Positions 11,191 through 24,270 of a stretch of 64,000 nt of DNA are shown here, one piece after another. The stretch covers positions 7,495,501-7,559,500 of the forward strand of contig NC_134989.1 of NCBI RefSeq assembly GCF_050947335.1, read 5' to 3'. Within the stretch, counting starts at the first letter, position 1. Every line of letters starts with the position of its first letter. Below the pieces are notes generated by a model. That model was not told the DNA's origin. It saw nothing but the letters and a program-made list of their open reading frames with translations, and did no database searches. Origin of the DNA: Megachile rotundata. Its lineage: Eukaryota > Arthropoda > Insecta > Hymenoptera > Megachilidae. The position numbers and the translations under genes were made by a program.

Positions 11191-11924
11191 TACTCTCTTA
11201 TCAACCTAAAATCACAAAAATCCTTATTAATTGCCTTCTCACGAAATTCGTCGTGTTCAAAAAAATATCTCGAATAAAAATCCCATATCCTTAATATTCC
11301 CTCATCAAATCGAAGCCATCAGAATAGCAATCGATTAGTACATCAATTAGCAAGCTGCTCGAAGGTAATTGACGTGTTTAACCAGTTCTTTATTAAACGA
11401 CATTACTCTCCTTATAATGACGAACGAGTTTTTCAGTGGTCGTACTTCCGAACACATTTCCATGGATAGTTGAATGTAAATCAACGGGGTGATTGTGATC
11501 CACAGAGGGTGAAAGCCTGCTTCGTTTTTTTGTTCCGACTCGATGAAAACGTTTAGAATGACTGTCTCTGGATGCTTGCTGACTTCACTGTTGAGATCTC
11601 GAGCGTGTAACGATCCCTGTAATGATCGGTGCAGTTGATGATGCATTTACCTGCAGGAAATCAATTTGGGTTCATGCTAGATCGACTTCGAATTCTATAC
11701 AGATGCTGTTAAAACTTCTTTTATACTAAAACATTGCGACATTTAATATGTCAGAATCGATGTAGGTTAAATTGCTTCTAGCGATATTATTGGAAAAATA
11801 TTTCAGTCTCGTTCATATACAGGTTCATTCATATATTCACACTTGTACTCATGGTCACAATTATTTATGTATTTATGTATATTTTTATACATATCTCATG
11901 TATAAAATGATACTTAGGTGTCTC
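11191..11924. other. Unique DNA with an unassigned minus-strand frame
   Basis: A minus-strand ATG frame covers 11646-11347 (99 codons) and reads, for example, HPLWITITPLIYIQLSMEM. Its amino-acid mix is less biased than in the CT-rich frames, but no family is recognisable. TTTCCTGCAG lies just upstream of its start and could be a splice acceptor. I do not call it a gene. Confidence 0.3.
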
Positions 11925-12068
11925 ATGTTTATTTATTTACCTTATGTATATTTATTTACATACCATATGCATATTCACTTGCGTGTCCTATGTATATTTA
12001 CTTACGTATCATGCATATTTATTGACGTACTCTATGTGTATTTATTTACCTACTGTATGCATATTTTC
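11925..12068. repeat. About 23-bp tandem repeat of TATGTATATTTA / ATGCATATT
   Basis: Six diverged units, for example TTTACCTTATGTATATTTA, CTTGCGTGTCCTATGTATAT and CTTACGTATCATGCATATTT. The words TATGTATATTTA and TATGCATATT alternate. The open frame across it (11772-12101) is a by-product of the repeat. Confidence 0.75.
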
Positions 12069-13364
12069 AGTCTCTTGGCACAGTTAAATACTCTCCCGTA
12101 AAGTGGTCGTAAAAATTCCTTCCTATTCGAGAAATTGCCCTCCGCATTTTCAGCCCGAGTTATTCGATCGTACTAAGTCTTTGCTAGAGGAATTCAAACG
12201 AAATCGCAGCTTTCCGAAACATATTCCCGGTGTCGGTGGAATATGGCGATCGAACAGTAATACCGAAGGTCTTATCTGCCGCTCCTTTTTATTACCCTCC
12301 CGGGTTCACTTTCCACAGGGCGGAATCAACCCGGCAATTGAGTCTCCGAATACCGGTACCTACTTCCGTCACTTTTTTCGAGCCGCTGCTGTTATTTTAC
12401 CATCGGCGGCTTGCGAGACGTAAAATCTCCTGTCGAGTTTCTTAATCCGGATTAACATGAAAAGCGGCTGACGGTATCAAACGTTTTTACACGAGACGAG
12501 ACTTCAGTTATGTATCCCGCGTTGACGTCGACGGGGATGAGCTCGGCTCGACGTCATCTTTTGCTCAGCGGCGCGGAATCACGTGTAGCTCGACGAAAAC
12601 CTTCCGTCGAATTTTTGCTTTTTCTCAGACATTGTCCTTCCTGCTTGCGAAACTTAATAATCTTTTTTGGCGGGACTTCTTGCTCGTCTGGAATCCGAAC
12701 AGCAATAGAAAACAGTTCTGCCGATAACATTCTGTCACAAGGAACTTTGGTGAAAATTATATACATTTCTCCCGGGTAATCGTTTGGAAAGGGTATTTAT
12801 AAATGACGCTTGTCTCTTTGTCCTTAGTTCATTATTTTTAGGAGTTGGACATTTTTATTGGATATTATGGACATTTCATTTTATTATTAAAAGATTGCAG
12901 ATGAAGAAAAAAGATGGACTAAAGAATTTTAAGGTTAACTAAGGATATTATTGCACTTATTTTACAAGCAGATTATTTGAAACAATTCGTGTTTTTTTGT
13001 ATATTTTTAATACAGTCTCATCCCAAAAATGTTTAAAATTCATCTTTTACGAGAATGAACTGCAGAATGCTGATTAATCTAAGTATCCCTCAAATATTCC
13101 ACTCGTCGAGGATAACCTGCCAATAAAGAGTCACTATGGGGGAAAATAAGAAAACTGTGAAAAGAGTCGGAGCTTACGCGGATGAAACGTACAGAAGCGT
13201 ATATTAACGAGATGAGAGAGTGGATTACGGTAGTTAGGAAAAACGACGAAGATTCGTCGGTGAACTGGAGATGCAAGGTAAAACGAGATCGATGGGAATC
13301 CAAGAAATAAGATTATTTCCCCATTCAGCTTATGTTTGAAAGTTTCTGAAAAATTAGAAAAACT
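12069..13364. other. GC-richer island (12100-12780), then AT-rich DNA
   Basis: A + strand frame is open from 12088 to a TAA at 12421-12423 (112 codons), reading FDRTKSLLEEFKRNRSF and later IPGVGGIWRSNSN. It has mixed composition but no recognisable domain and no ATG near its left end. Other frames in 12230-12780 overlap on both strands. From 12780 the sequence is AT-rich. A minus frame at 13303-13079 is Ser/Phe/His-rich and not convincing. Confidence 0.4.
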
Positions 13365-13670
13365 TGTGGTTTATCCAATTTTTTCGTTCGAAATGTGGCT
13401 TGTTTGAACACAAAAATAAGTACTTTTTAACTACATATGTATAATGTATAAATGTATGGAATCAGACAGTAGTGATAATTGGATACATCAGACAAATTTT
13501 GTATTCAAAATGTCAGTTTAATACAAAAATTTGAAATAAGTATTGAAGCTCGTGGTTTATCCAAATTTTGTATTTGAAATGTGACTTGTTTTAACACAAA
13601 AATAAGTACTTTTTAACTACATATGTATAATGTATAAATATAGTAAATCAGACAGTAGTGATAATTGATA
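13365..13670. repeat. Pair of direct repeats 186 bp apart
   Basis: TGTGGTTTATCCAA and CAAAAATAAGTACTTTTTAA (13411-13430) recur 186 bases downstream, together with CTACATATGTATAATG and the later CAGACAGTAGTGATAATTG. The first copy continues into about 70 bases of related but more diverged sequence, so this is a partial tandem duplication. Confidence 0.75.
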
Positions 13671-14505
13671 TAACAACAGAAAAATTCATTAAATTCAACC
13701 AGTGTTTTGAGGTTGTCAAAAATACCGAATGCAGAGGGTGAAACACAGAAAAGAATATTCGAATACAAAATGCACCTAGAAAACCTGATTCTGAAATACC
13801 CTCTCAGATATCTAGATGAAATTGAGAAATTCCTGTGATCATACGACTTCCGATTAAACAAGCAATGAACAGCATCATAAAAAGGCAATTTACAAATCCG
13901 ACTTGTAGTACTTTTCTGATAAGCAAGCAGAAAAAGGCTTGACACGAAATCAAACGAGATGTGTAGATCGTAAAACGTTAATATCCTCACCGTGCCGGTT
14001 AAACCACCGAATGAAACGCGTTAAGAGGAATTATGGTCGACGTGTACATCAGCGAGCGAGCGACCCTGTGAAAGTGAAACAAAGAGGTCGGAGAAAGAAA
14101 GTGAAAGCACCGGGTAAGAAACGCTGACCTCTTGGATCGGACCCGTTCTCGGGTCTGTCTTTATTAGCCATGATAAAGAATAGCCACGCAATATTGCTTC
14201 TCGTCATTGGAATTCATATATTCCCGTGGAACCCCTCCATATTAGAGTCCTAAATTCTCGAGAGGATATTCTGCTTCCGAGACCTCTGTACCGGAGTATA
14301 TTATACTGGACTCTTGGATACTCTTTAATTAGTGAAAGAGGATAAAAGAGGAGGAATGAGAGAGAGAACGCGGACGAGGGAAAGCGGAGTTGTATGCGCA
14401 TTCGAAAACAGGAGTTTCACGAGGGAAATCAGGAACGAATTAATCCTTTAGCGGATCAAATGATAATGATCGTCGTTTTGTCGATCGGAGATATCGATTG
14501 TGGAT
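13671..14505. other. Unique DNA, GC-richer from 13940
   Basis: No gene. Short frames on both strands (13613-13990 minus; 13939-14127 plus, Arg/Lys-rich) resemble nothing. Bases 13940-14480 have more G and CpG and could be an island. Confidence 0.45.
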
Positions 14506-15785
14506 GTTGATGAGTGTGGAGGTAAAAGTTGAAGGAAATGGAAACTGGATATTATTGAATATGTATAGGGAAGAGTGGATTAGAGTAAATTGGAGAGTAG
14601 TTATTGTTGAATATGTATGAGGTAGACTAGAAATACCAGTAAATGTTATTGAATAGATATAGGATTTATTAGAATGAAATGTGGACTAGGTATTAATTAA
14701 TACATATAGGAAAAACTAGAGTGAAATGGAGACTAGATTTTGTTAACTATGTATAGGATGAACTAAAGTGAAATAAGGTCTATATATCACTAAATACATA
14801 TATAGAAAATTCGGGTAAAATGAGAACTGAATATCATTCATTAGATACATGATACGTTAAAATAAAATGAGGATTAGGTATTCCTTAATAGATGTAGAAA
14901 AGACAAGAGTAAAATTGAAACTTTATATTATTAACTATATATAGGGTACACTAAAGTGAAATGAGGACCAGAAGTCACTAAATACATATATAGAAAATTT
15001 GGGTAAAATGGGAACTTAGTATCATTCATTAGATACATGCTACATTAAAATAAAATGAGGACTAGGTATTCCTTAATAGATATAGGAAAGATAAAGGTAA
15101 AATGGAGACTAGATATTATTGACTATATATAGGGTAGATTAAAATGAAATGAGGACTAGATATCATTAAATACATACATGGAAATTAGGGTCAAATGAAA
15201 ACTTGATATCATCGAAGAGATTCTGGGTAAATCAGAATAAAATGAGGATGAGATGTTCCTTAAAAGATATAGAAAAGACAAGGATAAAGTAGAGACTATA
15301 TATTATTGACTACATATAGGGTAAACTAAAGTGAAATGAGGATCAGAAGTCATTGAATACATATATGGAAAATTTGGGTAAAATGAGAACTTAATATCAT
15401 TCAATAGATACATGATAGGTTAGAATAAAATGGAGACTAGATATTATTGGCTACATGTAGGTAAAGTGAAATGAGGACTACATCATTGAATACATATATG
15501 GAAAATTAGGGTGAATGGGAACTCGATATCATCGAATAAATTACAGTGAAGTAAGGACTATCATTTAATACATATATGGAAAATTGAGGTAAAATGGGGA
15601 GATGTCATTGAATACGTATAGGATAAATTGCGATGAAGGGATGTATGTCATTGAATACATATAGGGAACTCTAGAGTAAAATGGAAACCAGATATCGTTA
15701 AACACATATGGAGAAAATAACAGTAAAATAAAGATTACATGTCATTGAATACGTGCAGGAAAAAAATAGCGTAAAATGGACGTTT
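14506..15785. repeat. 1.28-kb higher-order tandem array, period about 187 bp
   Basis: A short unit of roughly 47 bases (core AAAATGAGGACTAGATATCA then TTGAATACATATAGG) repeats with variation. Every fourth unit matches best: TATAGAAAAT at 14801 recurs at 14989, about 15175 (as CATGGAAATT) and about 15362, giving a higher-order period of 186-188. The array is purine-rich on the + strand. Order is clearest between 14720 and 15430 and decays toward both ends. Confidence 0.8.
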
Positions 15786-17884
15786 TTGGAATAAATTCTC
15801 GTAGCCATTTATAAAGTAAAACGATGCGTGCGCACCATGCGGTGAATTATGGTACCAAGATAATTACATAAAATTAAAACTTGTATACTAGCAGTTAGAG
15901 GAGCTATTTTTAGAATTTTTAAATCTTATCAGAACAGTAAAACATCGAGAGAAAAATATTATATCGGTTTATGAAATAATTTTTCTAATAAGTTTCACAA
16001 ATCAGCCATCTTGTATTTTGATATGAATGCATACTTATTATTAGTATTTTATTGTATGTTCATGTATCCATTTTATTTTCTCTTCGAAATTATTATTTTA
16101 TAATTATTTTAAAGAATATTTCCGTTTCTTGTAAATACGTTAAATAAATATAGTTTATTCTTTAATATAATGCTCGCAACTGTTAGCTGATTTTGTTAGG
16201 ATATAATTTACTCAATAAATCAAAATATGATTGTAAGCTTTTACTTTAAATACCCATAAAAATTACTCTATTTTCTATATGAATGTGAATATTTAAAGGC
16301 ATAGTAACATAGCAATTGCAAATATAAAATTCCAAAATAAAAATAACTGCAAAGAAGGTTAAACGCGTTTCGCTCGATGAAGAAATGAAGCACACACGTA
16401 GTTAAGTAAATTGGTCAAATTTAGGTAGATCGATATTATTCCCAGTGGAAAAATTATCGCCAGAGCAATTATTTTCGCATTGTTATGGGAGTAATTAACA
16501 CTGCAATTAGTAATAATACACAATATGAATTATTCCTAGTATTATGAATCAACTCTAACGTTCCAATTTATTATTTCAAATTATTCACGAATCTTTATTC
16601 AATTTTCGTATTTTTAGTTATTTTGCTATTTAAAAATTTAGATTAATTTATGAAACATCATTAATCATTATTATCGATATATTAATGTAGATAATAATGC
16701 GATTTATTATTGCGTTTAATTGTATTTCTAGCAATTCCAAATTATTGAGAATGCATTGGATTTAATTGAACTTATTGAAGTATTATTGCAAATATACTAT
16801 AAATACAGCATGTATTATGGGCATAACATTTTCATATTAATAAAAAAATACAATATTTTTATTTCTTTTAAATATTTATTGTATATGTATATAATATTAA
16901 TAAAACTTCAATGCAAAATTTTTGTGCACAAATAATCTATTTAATTTTTATATTAATTTTGAAAAGAGGACACATATATCATTTTTCTCAACAAATTTTA
17001 TTGCAACTCAAAACATATAAATTTGATAGAAAAAGTTGTTATAAAATTTATATTTTGTATTGTATTAAATAAAGGTCTCACTATTTCTTATAATAATTAT
17101 AAATAAATATGTTATTTCATATGATTAACATATACAAACATACTGTGAATTAATATTTAATATCAGCAAATATAAAATTTTGTTAAATTATATCAGTGTC
17201 GAGCAGCAACTATAACAAAAATTACAAAAACATTCTAAAAATGCTATATTATTTTCTAATTTAATTTTCGATTTCTCATTTTTATCAAACGCAAAAAATT
17301 ATTAGCCAAGTTCCGAAAGATATGTAAATACGTATTAAAGCAAAAATGTTGAAGGGTGTTTCAAATGCTCCGTGTAACTAGGTACGTCATTAACTTGGTA
17401 GCTTGTTATTTCCCTGAAAATCACTCGAAGTAAATTCATTTTGAAACGTTTTGTAATTATTGTTGCCATTATGACAGCCTCTCCCCAGAATTTATACCGG
17501 CGTAGTAAACTTCTGTCGTGAATTTTCATGAAATTGCTCGAGGCTTTGAATGCAAATTTTATTCGTTCAACATTTTATTTCTACTACAAATATGTGTACC
17601 AGTGTAGTGGGTATATTGAACATGAATGTAAATACATGTGTGCATACATATGTATACCTGCAAGCGGCTTTCATTGATTATTCGCATAATGCATACAAAT
17701 ATGTAGAAAGAAAGAGGAAAAACATTTACCACCAAAAATAGAGAACTAATATTAATATTTTGACAGCTGGCGCCACGAATTTGTGATTTTTATATATTTT
17801 ATTATAGTAAAATGCTATATTGAATTATTAAATGATATAAATCCTCAAATTTCTGATTTTGTAAGTTTCTATACTTTTGATTCT
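15786..17884. other. AT desert, no gene seen
   Basis: Very AT-rich sequence with dense stops in all frames. No repeat array or coding signal was noticed. A purine-rich tail of the previous array fades before 15800, and ATGTGTGCATACATATGTATAC at 17635-17656 is a short simple-sequence patch. Confidence 0.55.
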
Positions 17885-18412
17885 CTGATTTTCTAAATTC
17901 CCAACTTCACAAAACTAAAACTTTTTCAATTTTCCAATTTTCCAATTTTCCAATTTTCCAATTTTCCAATTTTCCCATTTTCCCATTTTCTAATTTCCCA
18001 ATTTTCCAGTTCTCTAATTTCTCAATTTTCCAAATTTTCAAATTTTCAAATTTTCAAATTTACAAATTTACAAATTTACAAATTTACAAATTTACAAATT
18101 TACAAGTTTCCAAGTTTTCAATTTTCCAAATTTCCCAATTTTCCAGTACTCTAATTTCTCAATTTTCCAATTTTCCAAATTTTCAAGTTTCCAAATTTCC
18201 AAATTTTCAAGTTTCCAAATTTCCAAGCATTCAATTTTCCCAATTTCCCAATTTCCCAATTTCTCAATTTTCCAATTTTCCAATTTTCTAGTTTCCTGAC
18301 TTCCTAATTTCCTAATTTCCTAATTTCCTAATTTCCTAAATTCCTAAATTCTTAAATTTCTGCATTTCTAAATTACTAAACTTCTAAATGCCTATATTCC
18401 TAAACTTCACTC
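17885..18412. repeat. 8-9-bp minisatellite, TTTTCCAA family
   Basis: Successive blocks are homogeneous: TTTTCCAA (17930-17970), TTTTCAAA, TTTACAAA (about 18058-18105), mixed TTTCCAAA/TTTTCAAG, then TTTCCTAA (18305-18340). The change of monomer along the array suggests repeated local slippage or amplification of variant units. The reverse-strand frame across it (repeated Trp-Lys-Leu-Glu-Asn) is an artefact of the repeat. Confidence 0.9.
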
Positions 18413-19149
18413 ACCCACTACTGTTATAAACTACCTAAAAAATGATCCAATAATTACTTCTACCTTATTATTTTTTTACAAAGTATACAAGTCAGTAATT
18501 CTATAATATATCTAGTGAATACTAAACCTAATAACATTATTTTGTTGCCCAATCCTTCCACTATTTTACCAATAAAATTCATATACATAAAATATAAATA
18601 AAAAAAATGAATGTCAACAATCGATCTAAAACAAAGCATACCTATAAGCCGATATCTATAACTCTTCATCTGAATTATTATTATTGAATCTAGAATCTGT
18701 TCGGCGTATTATCACAATTTTCTGTACTGTAAGAACCACGGTGAACATTCGTATTTTCAGAGGGATGTTGAAGGCTCCAGGTTGCCGTATTCGAGCTCGT
18801 TGGCTCAACCTGTTCATTGCGAGCAAGCTCGAGCACCACCGGATATTTACAGTCTGCAGTCTACTCACTGTTCCTACTTTAATATCCTGTCATTGCCTCC
18901 GACAAACGCGAAAGAAGGAACAGGAGATGAACGCAGGACAGGGAAATAGGTGGAAAGGGAAAAAGGGAGCTTGTTTAGACAGCCTGAAATGCTCGATCAC
19001 GGACTTTCCTGAAATAGTATGCTTCGTTTTGAACGCTTGACACATGTCTTTTCTTTTAGACATATTTTAGATGTGCTGTTATTTATTGGGCCTTGTAATG
19101 AATTACGTTGTGCGTTAGGTAGATAGAGACAAGTAGATCATTAATTAAA
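18413..19149. other. AT-rich DNA with small GC-richer patch
   Basis: A + strand frame from 18684 to 19040 (118 codons, TTG at its start) crosses a GC-richer patch and is partly mirrored by a minus frame at 18868-18656. Neither resembles a family. No gene is called. Confidence 0.4.
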
Positions 19150-19575
19150 TAGAGTCATAACTGAAACATTTAAGAAAATTACGTTTTATGAATGTTATTA
19201 TTAAGAAGCTATTTATTGAAACAAGATTGAATTGCTTCGAGTGTAAGTTAGGTTATGTTCATCGAATGAGTTTAGAGACAAAGTCATGACTGAAACATTT
19301 AAGGAAATTGCGTTCTATGAATGTTATTATTTAGAAGATGATTTTTATTGAAACAAGACAGTGAACTGCTTCGATTGTAAGTTAGGTTATGTTCATCGAA
19401 TGAGTTTAGAGACAAAGTCATGACTGAAACATTTAAGGCAATTGCGTTCTATGAATGTTATTATTTAGAAGATGATTTTTATTGAAACAAGACAGTGAAT
19501 TGCTTCGATTGTATGTTAGGTTATGTTCGTCGAATGTGTTTAGAGACAAAGTCTGATGTGACTGAAATATTTGAT
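19150..19575. repeat. 134-bp tandem repeat, about 3.2 copies
   Basis: The GCT of TTGCTTCGA recurs at 19234, 19368 and 19502, exactly 134 bases apart. Each unit carries GTTAGGTTATGTTC, GAGACAAAGTCATGACTGAA and CTATGAATGTTATTATT. Copies 2 and 3 are nearly identical; copy 1 is more diverged and has a small deletion or insertion near 19200. Confidence 0.9.
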
Positions 19576-22085
19576 GAAACTTCTTAAACACTTTATCGAT
19601 GTTTTCTTAATGTTAAATAGCTGAGTATGTATTAGATTACAATTACAATTACAATTAATTAATTACTTCGAGTGCAACGAATTATGTTATGTGCACCAAA
19701 TACGTTCTGAAGTATATTAAGACTGATATGATTCAAGCAATTGATGCAAATAATTGCTTAAACATTATATCAATATTTTTAATATGCAAGAATTTCACTT
19801 TAAAAAGATGAAAGTTTAAATGAGTTTTTTATAAGGAAGTTTAAATTTCAAACTGATACAGCAGTAGTGTTACTTTGCAATAAACTGTTACAAAATGGCG
19901 TTTCACAGTTCGAAGTATCAATTACATAACCTATCTGTTATATAAATACCAAAATATTGACTGCATTTCTGAATTTACATACATCAGATTTGCATTAATA
20001 TAACATGTAATCCTATTAAATAAATTTTCTCTCATTAAAATTATATAATATATCATTGATAAATCAACAAAGTTTAATGACAGCTCTAATGAACTTCACA
20101 ATTTATTTCAACTTACTTCAAAGTTTAACTTCTTTAATGAGACCGATTCGAAATAAAAATTGTGCTTAATCTACGCAAATAATTGACTTTGATTAACAGG
20201 TGTCTTAAGGATCGATAACACAAGTAATTTATTCTTCTACAATTATCTCTAAACGCAGTTGACAGCTGAAAGAAATTACGCAATGAATGTTTGATTCTTG
20301 TTCTGATACTGCATTCGTGCAGGTGACTTTATAATTTTTATTCCTTTATCTACCTCTGGTTCTTTACAAGTTATGTGATTCTAACATGCACGTATTTTGA
20401 GCAACAGCTGCACGTAGATCGTAGATACAAGGTCTTATTCTTTGCGGAGTTGATTTATCATTTAATGTTTTAATTAATGGGTTTGGGGTAACGAACTTAG
20501 CTTCTTTATGTTTAAACGTATTTTTTCATGATGCATGTCTTTTTATTTCTTTTAGAATTTATGAAGACTTTTGTTAAATTATTATTTACGTTCTGTGATA
20601 TATGTTTAAATATTAATAATATGTTGTACTGCAAGGCACACTTTATGAGATTTTTAAATACTTTTTATTTATTAATTACATTTTAAAATATTTTTTGATA
20701 TTTGCTGATATTTATAATTTTAATGTATAATAACTGCAGATAGGTTAACAATTTTTATTTCACTTACATTTTATAAGTTTTCATTTTGTTCTATCACTTT
20801 GTCCGTATAATTAGAATATTCCTTGAAATTCTATAAATATTCTGAAAACTAAAATATGAGAATACTAAGATATTGTAAAAATTAAAAAATTAAACTACTA
20901 AGATATTTTAAAAATTCTCAAAACTCAAACTAGAAAATATAATTTTAACTAACCAACGAACAGAAGAACCATATTTTAAAGAATCCGCTATGATCTGCAA
21001 AATGAATGTTTTGTGAACTAAAACTGCAGAAAAAGTAAAATACGATTCTTCTGATATTTCACGGTTTATTGGATCGTATTTTAAAGTATTCATATTTCAA
21101 TACGTATAAAAATAATATCATTATTTGAACGTAAAATGTATCTTTCAACGCACACACAGATCCTTTACACGATTTCGCAGGTTTGGTTTTCGTGAAACGG
21201 AAACACGAACCTTTTGTATAAACTCTGCTATATTCTCGTTATTTTGACGTACGTTTATTTTATTTCTTTAGAAATTCACGGTAAAACAAACTTCCTGTAA
21301 TTTTTCAGCAGTTTTCAAAAAACGTGTTTTACAATTTCATAGAGAAGAAGAGGATTTCACAAGAAATTTCCTGCGATATTTTGATACACGTTTCGTAAAC
21401 TTGAAATGCTAGCAACGAGATCAAATGTTGTGTAAAAGGATCTTGTTTTTTTAAACGGTCCAGTTAAATTTCGACGCAGCTGGTAGCTAGCTGAAATACT
21501 GTACAAATTTTTTTGTAGAGATATCAGAAAAGAATTTTTTTATTCTTAAGAAGTTGATAAGTTAACAGTTTATATTAAAAATACAATTTATATATTTCTA
21601 TAAATAGTTCAATTTCTTAGAATTCTTATAGAATTCCTTAGAAAAAGGTTTTTCATGTTTTTTAGGTTTGCATGTTTTTTACAAATGAAAAATGTGGAGA
21701 ATAAAATATTAAATAAATGGACTTGTCCTAGTTTAATTATAAATAGCTAAAATGTCAGTGAATAAGGAATATTTAATACAGAATTTAATGAATTTCATAA
21801 AACTAAATTTTATTAATAACAAAGTTACGAAAATTTTATTTTAGAGGACGAACAAAAAGAAAAATGAACTTTCAGTCAGATTAAAATATAAATAAATGAA
21901 TAACAATTCTAAGTATATTGTAAATAATCTTAATTATAAATAAATGGTAAACAAACCTTAAAGTCTAGTTTTAAAAGAATTTTACATGCTTCCAAATTTT
22001 TTTAGAAATTTCAATAAAATAATCTCTCAAAGTAATCAAATTTTAGTTATAACCACATTTTATCATTATATCTTCTTCTCTTATA
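19576..22085. other. AT desert, no gene seen
   Basis: Long AT-rich stretch without recognisable genes, RNAs or arrays. Slightly GC-richer patches at 20200-20480 and 21120-21480 may hold regulatory DNA, but I can name no site. One short minus frame at 21093-20908 is not convincing. Confidence 0.55.
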
Positions 22086-22392
22086 ATATTTATAATTTAT
22101 GTAATTTGTTAATTTTATTCATCACTATTATTATCTATTATATTGTCTCCATAATTTAATTATTATATTCATCAGTATTATTGCTTATTATATTGTTTAC
22201 ATAATTTAATTATTGTCTTCATCATTATTATGATTTATTATACTGTGCATATAGTTTATGAATATCATTTATCATTATTATTAGTCATTATATTATTTGT
22301 GTAATTTATTCATTCATAGCTATTAATTGATACTACATAATTATCACTACTATTATTTATTAAATTACTCATATAATTTATTAATTCCATAA
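22086..22392. repeat. 50-bp AT-rich tandem repeat, about 5-6 copies
   Basis: TATTGTCTCC at 22141, TATTGTTTAC at 22191, TACTGTGCAT at 22241 and TATTATTTGT at 22291 are exactly 50 bases apart, each followed by ATAATTTAAT-like sequence and preceded by CATCATTATTAT-like sequence. A further unit with a length change follows to about 22390, and a decayed one may precede 22090. Confidence 0.8.
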
Positions 22393-23124
22393 AATCGTTG
22401 ACCACAATAAAATCCTTGCGAACATTAACTTCTGTCAGAAGAACGCCAATAACCGTTTAAGCGGCAGTTCAATGAATAGCTAACGTAAATGTATCCACTA
22501 TCACTTGAAATCAGATGTCATCAGAAATTAATTCCATACCCGAGTATCTCCAAGGAACAAAAAAATATAAAAGCTAATAATACAGGGTATTCAACAGAAA
22601 CCGTATAATTTACGTGGAATAATCTGAGGATATACTCGCTTATTATTCATTAAACATTAGTACCGTGTCTGATGGCACATTCTCGGTGTATATTAAACTA
22701 GATAAAGATCTAGCAAGATCCTTGCGAATGTCCTCCACATGTTCAGAGAGCACCATATATTCTCTGGCCGTTATTCAATGCTGCTGGACTAGAACAAGTC
22801 ATTCGACGTGTTCGTATCGTGTAGAAACATCAGAAGGTATACATTTGTATGAATTTCACTGTTAACATTAGCTAATGACAACATGAAACACCGGGAATTT
22901 CGTGTAATAAAACAGCCATTGGAATACCGTAGCATTCAAATGTTTAAGTTATTAGGTATCAGGGAACATCCTGTGTTTTCGCCATTCCTCTTTACAGAAC
23001 TAATTGCTGAATAGCTATACTATTCTCAATTATGTGAATATATCAATTTTGTTACACCACGATTAGCTTTATTGAGGATTAAGGTTAGGAATATTTTAAC
23101 GATACAGGACAAACAAGTGAAAAT
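22393..23124. other. Unique DNA, no gene recognised
   Basis: Contains a 66-codon + frame at 22665-22865 without family features. ACAGGGTATTC at 22583 resembles ends of some insect transposons, but no matching second end was found. Confidence 0.45.
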
Positions 23125-23515
23125 TTTCTTTAAAAATTTTGCCTTAGATCTTTCATGATCACGTAACATAACCTCCATATTCTTTCATTTCTCAGACAAG
23201 GTAAATTTATTTTACTCCAGAAATGAAACTCATGTGTTAATATTCACATATGTGTTAAAACTCACAGATTTGTCATATACCTCATCAATACATTAAATGA
23301 AACTAACTTATTAACAATAATTCTTTTAAAATTTTATCTCAGATCACTTTCATGACCACGTAACATAACCTCCATACTGTTTCATTCCTCAAGGATAAAT
23401 TTCTTTTACTCCAGAAATGAAACTCATGTGTTAATATTCACATATGTGTAAATGCTCACAGATTTGTCATATACCTATCAATACATAAAATGAAACTAGC
23501 TTATTAACAATAACG
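23125..23515. repeat. 194-bp tandem duplication
   Basis: ATGAAACTCATGTGTTAATA at 23223 recurs at 23417, 194 bases away, with flanking CACGTAACATAACCTCCATA and CACAGATTTGTCATATACCT also present in both copies. There are small indels and scattered substitutions, so the duplication is not recent. Confidence 0.9.
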
Positions 23516-24270
23516 TTAAACTATTGAAGTGAATGTCGCATATTCAAAAATCTCTTTTGGCCCCTAACCATAAAAGTGGCCATTTACCGAATGTCCGTGG
23601 CGAGACAGTGATACAACGTTCGTAAGGAAAATAGATGCAGGGTTCTCATTCGCAAGTCGCTGGACGTAATCCACTATACTCGAAGAAAAAGGAAGGGTAG
23701 TGGACATAACACAGAGTGATGAATACGCATGCATAAGTAGGTACATAACGCGTACAAGCGAAGATGCAGAAACGTGCACACGAAACTAGTTCCATGTGTG
23801 GAGATACGAGAAGAGCCATCGGATCCTAGAGGAAAGCCGAAGGTTCACAGAATAGAGATCGGGACGCGATGTCTGTGTCTGCCATCTTCTTTCTTTCATC
23901 GCGCTTTCTCTCCTACTCCGCTGCTGGACACGAGCCCATCCTTTGAAAGTATCTCCAAGTATCTCGAATATTACGGTGAAACCCAGTTGCCTTCGCAGTA
24001 GCTCTTCCCCTCGTGGTCTCTCCTTTCTTCTTCCGGGATTCTTATTTCTCCCGTGGGGTGGACACCGGGATTGAGCAAGAACTCGGACTTTGTAATGTTA
24101 TTCAGAATAGTTTCGAGCTGAGAAGTATCGCGTACAGTTTCGATAGAAATGATTAGATGAAGAGCATTTTTATGGTCACTGAAGCGTTCGTTACGTCGCT
24201 ATGGACGCAGTTTCGATACCCGATATCTGAAAATTATTCGTGATAGCAAATTTCTGTCCAGTTGATTACT
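23516..24270. other. GC-richer island, possible regulatory DNA
   Basis: Frames on both strands (23779-23564 minus; 23774-24001 plus) overlap little and look like nothing known. No initiator and donor pair was found. No gene is called. Confidence 0.45.

Noticed and set aside
14506..15785. CRISPR-like array of repeats and spacers
   Set aside because: Repeats are imperfect and contiguous, with no unique spacers of constant length, in a eukaryotic context.
18092..18283. Minus-strand frame with repeated Trp-Lys-Leu-Glu-Asn
   Set aside because: Produced by the 8-9-bp TTTTCCAA minisatellite; block-wise monomer changes do not respect codons.
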